The notes below the pieces were generated by a model. It was not told where the DNA came from and ran no database searches. It saw nothing but the letters and a program-made list of their open reading frames with translations. From contig NC_057926.1 of the NCBI RefSeq assembly GCF_018873765.1, positions 56,185,378 through 56,249,377 on the forward strand: a stretch of 64,000 nucleotides of DNA, written 5' to 3'. The DNA is from Telopea speciosissima (Eukaryota > Streptophyta > Magnoliopsida > Proteales > Proteaceae). Positions 23,601-34,072 of the stretch are shown piece after piece (the stretch's first letter is position 1; each line of letters starts with the position of its first letter). The position numbers were made by a program, and so were the translations under genes.

Positions 23601-26600
23601 TCTTATTGAACCATCTAAAATGGTCTGTCTATTTTGGGTTGGTACTTGTTAGGTTTCCGCTTGGGATAATCTTACAATCCTTACATGTCGAAACTCTTTA
23701 TCCTTCTAGTGGTTCTAGTGGTGAAAAAAGTTTACTTGCTATCAGAATCCTATTTGGTCCATTTCTAAATGACTCCAAATGTTCTCTTTTTTCTGAATTA
23801 CATGTTGATATATGATTATAAGGCATTGCAATGTCTATTATATAAATTCATATTTACTGTGAATTCTTTTTGTCTCTTCTACTGTCTTCACCCACCTGTC
23901 TGTTCATGTCCCCTCTATTAATGTCTTCTCTTACTGATGCATTTCCAGAGTTGATGCATCCATTTTTCCTGGAATTGTCTTTTGGTGTTTTCACCATAGG
24001 TCAGATTTAAAATTATAGTTTTGCTATTGATAGCTGTGGGAATTGAAGGGGTGTCCTTGTTACATACCCTAGACTGTTGCTGTTACTTTTTTCATGTGTT
24101 ATGTATTGTTTATGTGAAGATATCTGTGATTAGTTATCGGTTTTTTTAAAATTTTGTGTATTTTATTTTTTATATGTTGCTTTGGTTATCTTTCTTTATA
24201 AATTTACGTTGCATGTGTTAGCTTCAAGTGGTTATTTTGATTGAGACAGTTTTGATACTTCTTTAACTCTACAGTTCATACAATTTGGATGATGAAAAGT
24301 ATGAGAATGAGCATCTTCCACAAAATGCATCAGACCCTGAACAGGTTTTTTTTTATCCAAATAGAATGTTTGCCTACTTTGCGTCATTTGTGTGACTACT
24401 GAAAGTTGTAGGTTTTATTTCAATAATATTGTTTTCAACTTTTGTGATCCATGACTCTTGAAAGATTGTTCGTGCTATATATGATGTTGAAGAAGCAACA
24501 TCAAATGCCTTTGAGATTATAGTTGACCACAAGGTACAACTCATGTACTCGATATATGGCTGTTCTGTATTTGAAAAAGCTCACGACTTTAAGGGACGTC
24601 ATATCTTGTTTACAATTCTGCAGATGATCAAGTCAGAGACTCGAGGCTCACTTATTAGGTTCCTTCAACTTTTGGTGGCACATCACCCTTCCAGGAGGTT
24701 GAATGCAAATTTCTGCTCATGTATCTTGTTCTCATGGATCTTTTTCCGCACTAGTTTATACATTTTTTTCTTTTGGGTATTAGGTGTCGAAAGGGAAGTG
24801 CAGAAATACTTGTAAACTTTGATGATTTGTGGCCTTCAAATCTGTGGTCTGTCACTCAGCAAGAAGCTGTCATTTCTCATGGAAAGGATGCTCTTAAGAG
24901 TTTCAGGATTTGCGGGAAAGATGTTCCTCGTGGATATTGGGTGCGTGAACATATACTGCTACTCCTCCCCTTTGAATTCAATCTTCTGTATATGCTCTGC
25001 ATCATCCGCTTACTCTCCATCTCTCATTCTAAACAACTTTAAGAGAATCATTTCTTATTCATGCAGGTGCAGGGTTCACTGATCCCGTATGATTATATCA
25101 TATTTATAACCATTAAGCTGCCTTGTTTAACTATGTGCTATATGTTATCTATCTTATGAAAATGTGCAATCATCTAAAGAAACCTTTATACTAGCAAGAC
25201 AGCAATATAGCTTGGTCTATGCATGGGGATTAATCTACACTGGATGATGCTTTGTTATATAATTATGCATGTTCTCTGTACGGTTGATTCTTCAATATTT
25301 ATATGTTATATTATGCATAGTTGTCAAGGCGCCTAGGTGGCACAAGTCGTTGGAGGGCCGCCTAAGCGCTTAGGCGACAAGGTGCCCTATTATTTTTTTT
25401 TAAATGTATCCATTATATCTAGCAACAGCCCATTAAAAGTTACACATTCATGGATTTTTCGGCAAGTATGAATAATTTAACAGCCCATAAAGCTACACAT
25501 TCAAGAATAAATTAACATCCCATCAAAGCAACAACATTACAAGGCATATAATTGCAACAAATTCTACGCTGAATGGATATAAAAGAGCATCCCAGGGCAC
25601 AACGCTCCTACTACTGCAGGGTCTGGGGGGGCTAATGTATGGTACAATCCACTGGCCACTGTAAGCACTTAAACAAACATGAATGAAGCATCCACATTCT
25701 CCCATCATTAGCATTTAACAAAGCTAAGGAAAAGGAAACATAAATGAAGCATGCACAATCTTTTAGAGTTGTAAATGTAACACAAGGGTGCTGAACTAGA
25801 TTTAACAGATTAACAGGTCAGTAGTTAAGAATTAGCATAGTTCATATTTATATAACCAGATCCATGTGAAAGAATAAACATGCAATTCATGATTCAGACC
25901 AAGATATGGAATTAGAAGGGTAAAAGGCCTGATTCAATCAAAAAATAATATCCACCTTATGTCAAATCGAAGATAAACATGTAATGAAGGAAGAAAAAGA
26001 AAAAAGAGGGGGGGGGGGGGAGGGAAGACAGAACCATAGAGAATCGTTTATATTTATATATACAAATATATGGCAATAAGGGGCCCGGTCAGGCAACCAG
26101 GTGGCCAAGGCGTCCAAGGCCATGCCCAGGTCACCAAGGCAGTCGCCTTCCATGATTGCAGCAAGTCGATTGATCTCTCAGCCCCCAGAATCAGGCCTGG
26201 ATGCCTAGGCGTTGCCTAGGTGACTCCTTGATACCTATGATATTATGAGCACTGCTGGTTTAACACTGTTTTATTTGGGACTAAATCTTGAGTCTTCAAT
26301 GAATGAAATTTTTTGTTAAAAAATAAGAAATTGAGGGTGTCCCACTAGAAGAGTATATACATAACAAGTAGCCAGTACAGCCCATGAACGAACTAGGATA
26401 CATGGACCAGATGAAAATAAAAAGAGGCTAAAATGGAAGAGAAGTCTCCAAACAGTCCGTATGCCTAACAACCTATTGCCTTGCCAAACCATCTGCCATT
26501 TCATCAGCAGACTGAGGTACTCTTTGGGGCAAGATCTCCCTTTTGGACACCATAGCTTTGATTTGTCTAATGAGATAAACGATCTCCAGTGTTCCCTGCC

Positions 26601-29600
26601 CATCCTTTGCAATCATCCAGTGACATTGGGTGCAATCCCCCTTTAATAACTCTGTTTAATCCTACTTCCCACACATATCTAATCCTGGCACTCGGTGAGC
26701 CAATAACCAGATCTTTGCTCTAGTGGAATCTACTCCATTGGGACAAGTAAGTTCCAGTTTACAGAATCAGGCCAATTTCTAATAGATCCCTCAACCCCTG
26801 AATGCTTATATTACCTAATGTAAAACCATCAATGTCTAGGTTCACCCTTAGTCAAGGATTTAGGGCTCGGACTCGGGGATCGGATTGGCCACTATGGAGT
26901 CTGATATGATCCTGAGTAAATTTGGCCTTGACTTGGTGGATCAGTAAGTCAAATGGGATTGGTCCTGGCTGATATTGAGTTAACTTGGCCAAAGGGCCAA
27001 TCTGATCCCAATCCCTAAATCTAAGCTCTTAGTGATTAGAACCATCTAAGGGGGGATGTTTCTTATGAAATCCACAGTTTTCCTTTTCTGGGGCATAACC
27101 ACTTGGAATCTATGGTCGAAGAAAGCATGGTTTTAGCACACACACACACCCCTTGGTTTACACTCCCTTTTTATTTTAAATGCACTCTCTCTTCCTTGAT
27201 GCTTAAAATGCCACCTCACTTTCTCACTTCTCTTTTGAATGCATTCCCCTCCTCTCCCTGGATCCACAGGATCCAAAACTAGAATCATTGCCATAAAATT
27301 TTGTGCATGGGATTAGAGTCATTAGAACCTCACCTTCATGGTAATGCAAAAAATTGAGAGAGCCAAGAAATGGTTGTTTAGCGTTCCAAAGATGCTCCAA
27401 ATATTTGGGGCTTCTCTTTTTGGTGTTTCAAATTTTGAACCTCACTTCATGCTTCCAATCAGCTCTGCATTCTGATCACTTAATGTTCACCACTTCTGCC
27501 AAACAGGGCCACAAATGGACCACCATTTGGACAGCCAACTGCTAATTGAACGATGATCTTTCCATTCTAGAATAATTCATTTAACAGAAATTCCCTAAAT
27601 AGGTAACAGCTGATGCTCATTAATGGTATAAACCATGATAAGCATCGGCCAAACTACATAGGGTTGGCACATGAATCCTTTTATCCCATTCTGCTTTTTT
27701 GAATTCTATATCTGACTTATCTTCAGTATTTTCAAAAGTAGCAATTTGTTTTGAGGCCCTTTTTCCTGCACGGTCCAAATATCTGCTGTTTGGCAGCCCA
27801 ACGGGTTCCATATTTTGTGGACAGGTAGACCCGAGTTTCCCTGCTCACATATCAAATTTCAACCCAAAAAGAGTTTTCCAAGTTGCAAAACAGAGCTTTG
27901 AAAAATCTTACCATGGGAGGGTGCATGGTACTGTTCGGAGTACCATAGATGTGCGTCAACATACATGGTGATGCATGCGAATACATGGGGGGTATTTGAT
28001 TGAATTAGGATCTGAAGTTGACATGCGGGTAATTCAGACCATGTCCTCTCTATCCAACAGTTGCCATTGCCACATGGCCCACATCATCTGTCCATGTGGA
28101 ACAATGAGGTGGGCCATGTGGGAAGGCCTTCCTTGGTCGGCCACTTAAAGCTCTTTTTGCCTTTTGGTTTCTCCAAATACCAAAGTCCTTCCACTATATT
28201 TTCTAGGAAAATGATATTGTAAACCCATAGTGCTACCCAACATCCATAAAATGTCTGATGACATAAATCCTATTGGAATTTAAGGACTCTGTATGCTAAT
28301 GCAGTCTCTCTCTCCCCCCCCCCCCCCTGTTTTCATGCGTCTGAACTTCTGTGAGAGGTTTATGGAAGTTGTGTGCCACAGTGGGTTCATGCTAGCAAAA
28401 CCCTATTTTCAGGGTGGTTGGGGTGGGGGGAAATAGGAACTGTGTGACATAATGCTGAAGTTAACAGTGATTTATCCAAAAAAAAAAAAAAGCTGAGCAA
28501 GTGTGTTATGTTAGCTTGTTGTTTCAGTTTAGATTGGTTTTGGTAGATTATATGGATTCTGATGGTAGTAGTTGGTGAGCTTATAGTCCCTAAGACTCAG
28601 TTAACCAAATATTCAGGTCAAGCTGGATTTAAATACACTAGAAATAGGGTTTTACTATAAGTGAATCATTTAAAAAATAGCAGGTTTTTTGGTTGGACCA
28701 CTGGGACATTTCTTCCTGTTTGGATATTGGTTGAATTGCTCATTTATCAGGAAAGGAGATGAGACATGGAAGTGGAACTCAGATCCTACAAACAAGAAAA
28801 TGATCCCCTTAATAGTGGCCAGAACCAAATACAATAGAATATGCGGCCTGCAGACATAGGTTTGAATAAGCATTGCATTTTTGAACTCTCCTCTTTTCTG
28901 GATGAGGTATTCAGCAGGGAAGCAAGGTGCAAGTGATCTCTTGCATCTTTCAGTTTTCTCTTTAAATGGTGAATGCTTAATTGTTTGTCCATCTTGAGTT
29001 CAAATTTCTAGTGAACTTTCTTCTCATAATCACTTTTCTGTCATTTTTTTATTCTTTTTCAATAAGAGCAACCTCTGATTGTTTCCAGATGCATTCTGGG
29101 TGCCTTGTTGCAGATATTTTGTCGGGGCAGCAAGCCGGACACCAGGGGCTATAGGTAATGGTGCAATTGTTTCTTTGTTTATTATTTTATATAAACTAGA
29201 CTTCATTTAGTATTTCTTCACTTTCACTCCTATCCCAACAAAAAGATGTGTAGGTATATGGCCATTCGACAATGGATCTTTGTTTTCAAATCATATGTTT
29301 TATCAGTGTCTACTGGCCCTAATCTTTGTCATCAGATCCCGTAATTATGTCTTGGTTGCTATAGGCAGTTTGAGTTCTTCTAATAATCCGTTAACTTTCT
29401 TGTGTGCAACTTTAGGATCTTTGGTACAACCTACAAGGCCATTTCAAATCATATTTGTCAAGCGTCTAGGTGATCCTAGATTCCTAGGCGTTGGAGGAGG
29501 GAAAAAATCAAGGTGACATCACTAGACGATCAAGGCACCCTCAGTGAAGGTCGCCTGGATGCCGAAGCACTCCTTGAAAACCATGTTTCCAATGACAGTT

Positions 29601-31663
29601 TCATTTTACCAATAAAGCATCCAATGCGTTCCAATGACAGTTTCATTTTACCAATAAAGCATCCAATGCTTTCCCATGTGTTATCCTTCCGACTGATCAT
29701 TTCTTCTTTACCCACTGGTCGTGAACTTCACTATGCTTCCTAATTATTAATTATTAAATGAGTGCCGCTAGCTTAGATATTCCTTTAAATAAGTGCCGCT
29801 TAGCTTAGATATACCTTTCTATTCCTTAATTGTTTCCCTGAGGAATCTCTCGTGCTCCTCCATACAACTCTCAGACTTGGAGCAATTCATGAATTCTTGA
29901 GGAACTTCCCTCTGAAGAAGCATATTGTCATTATTGGTAATGGTTGTGTAGACTGCTACAGTTAAAGGATAATGGAGTATTGGAAGTAGCTGTGTCATAA
30001 GATGATTTTGAGAGAGAGAATCCACAATTAAGGAAAAGGGAAGAAGACGGATAAGATACAGTTTGATTTAGAGTGGGGAGAGCTTCTTTGTATCCATGGT
30101 TGACCAGCCATGAAATTAAAGATCCAGAAAATCTTCTATTGGTGCCTTCTCTTCAGCTTGTTCTCCATTCCATTGTTGACTCACTTTAATAGTGAAGCTT
30201 AATGGATTTTCAACTTTTTGGCTGGGTGTCAGAGGTCAGAAGAGGGACTGGGTGAAGGAGGGAGAGGTTTTTCCTTCTTGTTAGCTCGAAATGAATCTGA
30301 AACCAGATTTTCTACATCTATTTCCTTTATATCCTTTACGTCAATCTGCTGCTCCCTTCTGTATTAACTAGCAATGAAGTGGTGGAGCTTCTCAGTTCGG
30401 CAGATCTTCTGTTTGGGTCTTAAACTAACCTATTCGCCTTGACTTTTCTTTTCCAAGGTCCTTGAATTATAATGTGCATTTACAAGATTCTTGCACTCGC
30501 CTTAAGCTCAAAGAATTCAGCTTGAAGTTTTTTGCCTTCTCATAACCTTGTAAGGAGCAGGATTGACTTAGGATGTGATTAATAATATAGATAAATTGAG
30601 CATGTCATAGGTCTCATACCATATCACTGTATTGGAATTCACTTTCTAATCATGATTTTTGACAAATATTGTCTGGGTAGATCACATGAATTTTTTAAGC
30701 ATGATCCAATTCTGAATTGCACCTCCGCAGATTGTGGATTGTTTGACTCTTTACAATCAGACAGTTAAGAGACTATGTTCACAGTCAGCCTGTCCTCCCC
30801 CCCCCCCCCCCACCCAACCCCAAAAAAAGAAAAAATTATTTCTCTTTCCAACGAACTACATGTCGGTGTTCCACATGCTCAAAGATCTATAGCCATGATT
30901 GTGAGATGCCTTGGCATGTTCAACTTATGTGGTTTCCGTTTCTCTGCAGCTGTGGCTTGTGGGTTCTGCTGCATTCACTCTCTGTAAGGATAGAAGATGG
31001 AGAGAGCCACTTGGCCTTTACAGCTATATGTGACTTCATTCACAACTTTTTCATCTGCCAGGACTGCCGCCAACATTTCTATCAGATGTGTTCAAGGTAA
31101 AGGGAACTGAGTGCTTCTAAGCTGTATTCCTTACATTCTCCAAGTTCCCTTCAAATATTCTCACTTTGATTATTTTCACTTATAGTGTTTCTAGTCCTTT
31201 CAACAAGACACATGACCTGGCTCTGTGGTTATGGAGTACACATAACAAGGTCAACGAAAGGCTAAAGGTAGAAGAGGCCTCTCTGGAAACTGGTGACCCA
31301 GAATTCCCAAAGATCATATGGCCTCCAAAGAAGCTTTGCCCGTCATGTTACCTATCCACAAGCAGGAATAGCAACAGCACAATTCTAGTTGATTGGAACA
31401 AAGATGAGGTGTTTAAGTTCTTGGTTGGCTATTATGGGAAGATGCTCGAGTCATCATACAAAGACAAGGATCTTATAAGAGATGGTGGAAGCTCTGGGTC
31501 TCTAGTAGATGATGGGGTTACCTCAACAAATGCCGTTGCTGTGCCTATGGGGGCTGCATTGGCCATTGCTGTAGCCAGCTGTGCATTTGGAGCAGTTGCT
31601 TGTTACTGGCGCTCGCAGCAGAAGAATCGGAAGTATTTTCACCACCCTTTAAAGAACATCTGA
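20689..31663 (+). CDS. QSOX: Quiescin sulfhydryl oxidase (QSOX1/2-like)
   Basis: Exons 20689-20891, 21860-21884, 21984-22076, 22254-22435, 24275-24344, 24465-24533, 24624-24697, 24784-24940, 29114-29154, 30950-31096 and 31186-31663 give 512 residues with all phases closed. QSOX makes disulfides in secreted proteins and passes electrons to oxygen via FAD. An N-terminal Leu-rich signal peptide (about 1-21) leads to a thioredoxin domain with WCPAC (68-72), a non-catalytic second thioredoxin-like part, and the Erv/ALR domain: CGLWVLLHSLSVRIEDGE (from 306), the active-site CQDC (341-344), LALWLWSTHNKVN, and the distal CPSC. A C-terminal membrane helix (VPMGAALAIAVASCAFGAVA) precedes a short basic tail. 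This is the plant layout; acting in ER/Golgi or wall space is family knowledge. The exon 8/9 join (W then IFCRG) may be one residue short of relatives. Confidence 0.93.
23332..23506. repeat. Hairpin MITE in QSOX intron 4, 175 bp
   Basis: Left arm TTCTGTCCGGGAGTGTGGCC is matched by the reverse complement of the right end (TTCTGTCTGGGAGAGTGGCC). Tips are GGG and CCC. Flanks TTTATTCAT and TTTATTTAT differ at one of nine bases, fitting a 9-bp target duplication. It lies in the sense strand of the QSOX pre-mRNA, so a hairpin would form in the intron transcript. Confidence 0.78.
25316..26239. mobile_element. Non-autonomous hAT-like element in QSOX intron 8, 924 bp
   Basis: Identical 8-bp duplications ATATTATG flank it (25308-25315 and 26240-26247). 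The tips are inverted: CATAGTTGTCAAGG on the left and CATAGGTATCAAGG at the reverse-complemented right end, followed by CCTAGG-rich subterminal sequence (CGCCTAGGTGG, GCCTAGGCGTTGCCTAGG). An 8-bp duplication is the hAT mark. No transposase is present. It contains an Au SINE 3' piece. A partial relative with CTAGGTGATCC and CCTAGGCG words lies at 29455-29570 in intron 9. Confidence 0.75.
25581..25650 (-). mobile_element. Au-type SINE 3' fragment
   Basis: On the minus strand CAGACCCTGCAGTAG, GGAGCGTTGTGCCC and GGATGCTCTTTT follow the order of the Au SINE 3' end (CCCAGAGCCC, GGGAGCC, CACTGGGTATGCCCTTT in the copy at 10884). It lies inside the hAT-like element in QSOX intron 8 and lacks the tRNA-like head. 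Confidence 0.55.
26313..26854 (-). mobile_element. L1-type LINE RNase H fragment in QSOX intron 8
   Basis: Minus-strand frames read VNLDIDGFTLGN (start of the RVT_3 RNase H domain), IRYVWEVGLNRV, then EIVYLIRQIKAMVSKREIL and VPQSADEMADGLARQ (domain end). The frame is broken in several places. It ends in an AT-rich 3' tail near 26313. 5'-truncated and antisense to QSOX. Confidence 0.7.
26855..27027. repeat. Hairpin MITE in QSOX intron 8, 173 bp
   Basis: Left tip AGGATTTAGGGCTCGG with GATCGGATTGGCC is matched by the reverse complement of the right end, AGCTTAGATTTAGGG with GATCAGATTGGCC. Flanks CTTAGTCA and CTTAGTGA agree at seven of eight bases. No coding sequence. Confidence 0.65.
27036..29113. 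other. Rest of QSOX intron 8
   Basis: No exon recognised. A CACATGGCCCAC / GTGGGCCATGTG inverted pair lies at 28068-28135, a (CA)5 tract near 27140, and a poly-C run near 28316-28328. Short frames at 27354-27971 do not form a recognisable protein. Confidence 0.35.
29587..29670 (+). repeat. 42-bp direct duplication in QSOX intron 9
   Basis: Two nearly identical 42-bp units start at 29587 and 29629; each contains TTCCAATGACAGTTTC, TTTTACCAATAAAGCATCC and AATGC. A second short duplication (GCCGCTTAGCTTAGATAT-like) follows at 29763-29815. Confidence 0.85.
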
Positions 31664-32321
31664 TTATTAGAAGGATAGTCATCATGTTTATGGGCCCTTT
31701 TCAAACATTAATACACAAGAAAGAAAAAGGAAGTTAGTGAGGGCTTCAGGAGTTGTGTAACATATTTTTTCGTTTTGGGAGGTTGATATTCTTGTTTCCC
31801 TTTTTCACTGCCTGTTCTTTCCAAAAATTTCAGGCCAAGGAGGATCTGGAGCTGAGATTATTGAAGATCAAAACCGGGCATTGCCAATACTCAGAGCGCA
31901 TAACACAGTAAAACTTGGTGGGAATACACATCCAATCAACCAAAGCTGCATAGTGAGACTTCCCTGCACCAGGTCTTTATGTGTTTTGTTTTCCCACTTC
32001 CTTCTATGTTAGGCTTTAATATGGAATGTACAGATTCTTCATAATCTAAATTTTGGAAGGTGCCAAGATCTCTGGATCTCTTTCATTCAATTTTTATTCC
32101 TGTGTTGTATCTGCTTCTTTAACCAACATGTACGGTTTTTTTTAATGCCTTTTTGTGCTTTTGCTTCTGCTTTGCTAGAAGTGTTCCCAGCATAAACAGG
32201 ATTATGAGATGCTGCGAGGCAATTGATACGGGACTGGGACTTAAAAGTGTGTTATTCTCTTGCGCCCTTGTTTTGTTACTCGTCGTTGACCTTTTTGGTA
32301 AAATGAATACAAGTCAACTTT
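31664..32321 (+). other. QSOX 3' UTR and downstream
   Basis: Expected to hold the QSOX 3' UTR and poly-A site. The stretch 31836-31975 follows a TTTCAG acceptor-like site and is less AT-rich, so an alternative 3' exon is possible, but no QSOX-like reading frame is visible there. Confidence 0.35.
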
Positions 32322-32485
32322 GAGCCTGGATCCTCTCCAATGACATTTAAGTATGTAACCACTAGAGTCAGTCTACCACCATCCATGGGGTGTGGGATCA
32401 CCTCTGGGAAGTGGGGACCACACCCCATGGATAGTGGGAGATCGACTCTGGTGGTTAAATGTCATTAGAGAGGATCTGGATTCAC
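32322..32485. repeat. Hairpin MITE, 164 bp
   Basis: Left arm CCTGGATCCTCTCCAATGAC, CATTTAA and CCATCCATGGGGTGTGG is matched by the reverse complement of the right arm (CCAGATCCTCTCTAATGAC, CATTTAACCACC, CTATCCATGGGGTGTGG). TCAACTTT flanks both ends (32314-32321, 32486-32493), an 8-bp target duplication. It interrupts or adjoins an RTE 3'-end remnant (CCTCATCCCAACTTAAATG, about 32495-32530). Confidence 0.82.
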
Positions 32486-32541
32486 TCAACTTTACCCTCA
32501 TCCCAACTTAAATGAGATTGGGTACATTTATCTTTTTTTTT

Positions 32542-34049
32542 GGGTTTTTTAGAAATGCCACCTTGAAAATGTCCATTTGTCCAAATGCACTCCTACAACT
32601 TTTAAAATTGCAAACTCTCCTTTATTTTTAAAACACTGTAACCTTTGGTCCAGTTCGTTAGTTTGGGAGGTTAGACACTAGTTTTAGGGAATCATAATAA
32701 CCAAAATACCTTTATGATAAAAACGCACCAAAATTAAAGAGTAAAGTGATCAAATTGTCTTCGTCTTCTTTAAATGGTTTAGATTTGAAACTGAAAATCA
32801 AAAAAACCCTAAAAGATTTCTAGACCTCTCTGAAATCCAATCTTCTCCAACAGTTAGCCAGTTTCTCGCTGACGAGCAAGAACACGGCAAGATTCAAGAC
32901 GAAGGAGCAGAAGGAATTGGTGCCGAAGATGGGCCAATCGAAGTGGAAGCTGGAGGTCTGCTGCAGAACAGGGAACTCGACGAGCATCCTGAAACCGATT
33001 TGATTGAATATGAATATCGAGACTACCAGAAGTGTATAAGATGACGAGAAGTTGACATGCACACAGTAGCGTCTGCATCGTATTGTAATTTCAATCTTTG
33101 AAATTGGAGCTACAAAATTAATTAAAAACCACCATACTTCCTCATTATGATTACTTAATAAAATATAAAACTGAATTCGAGGATCCCAGAGGCTAGTCAA
33201 TCAATCAATATGGAAAATTTCAAAACGAATTGAAATAGAATAAATCGAAGAAGCAATCAAAGGAAAAGCTCGCTCATCATCATCGTCATCATCTTCTCTT
33301 CGCATGAAAGCAAAGCCTAGCGCTACCCAACCAAACGAACCGTCCTGGCTCCAATTCTCTTCAAATTTCATCTAATTCCTTTCTTGTTCCAGCGGAAGGT
33401 GAAGAAAGTATTCAATTTGTCCAAAAGCCAGTTTCTGAAGAAATTATTCAATTTGTTCAAACTAAGAACAGTTTCTGTGTATTTACACAATATAATCAAA
33501 AGATGAGATCTTGCAGTTTTTAGGCAATAATGATGCATATCGGTGGCTTCTGGGTAATGGCCCAAAGCCAAAATCCCACTTAGACAGGGATCGTTTGAAT
33601 GCATAAAGATTGAATGATTTTTCAAGGGGTTATCTTTCAAATTAAACAATTCGTTTGTCCAATTTGTTCATGAATCATGATAGAGTAGCTGCTGCTACCT
33701 TCTTTCGCCTAATTTTAAAAGCAAAGCAAGTTCCCACCAACCATTAATGCCTAATTTACAACTTTGTTTGAGGAAGGTTGAGCCAAGTTAGCCACAGGCC
33801 CACAACATGCGCCCTAATTGTTGAAGATGAGGGCAATTTGGTCACTTTACTCATTAATTTTGGTAGGTTTTTATCATAAGGGTATTTTGGTCATTAGATT
33901 TCCTGAAATTAACGTCTAATCTCATAAACTAATGGATTAGACCAAAGTGTTATAATGTTTTAAAAGTAAAAGGGAATTTGCAATTTCAAAAATTGTAAGG
34001 GTGTATTTAGACAAATACACATTTTCAAGGAGGTATTTGTAAAAAACCC
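32542..34049. mobile_element. TIR element, Mutator-like, 1.5 kb
   Basis: Inverted arms of about 230 bp: left 32542-32775, right 33825-34049. Left words GGGTTTTTTA, CCTTGAAAATGT, ATTTGTC, AAATTGCAAA, TTATGATAAAAAC and ACCAAAATTAA recur in order in the reverse complement of the right arm. Flanks are T-rich (T9 and TTTTTTGTT), fitting a 9-bp duplication in a T tract. The interior (32820-33800) has longer open frames on both strands (minus-strand 32820-33200 is 126 codons and hydrophobic) that I cannot assign; captured host sequence is likely but unproven. No transposase seen. Confidence 0.75.
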
Positions 34050-34072
34050 TTTTTTGTTTTTTAAATCGGTTT

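Noticed and set aside
27354-27971. Frames in QSOX intron 8 that might be a nested gene
   Set aside because: Three unrelated short frames on both strands without a recognisable domain.
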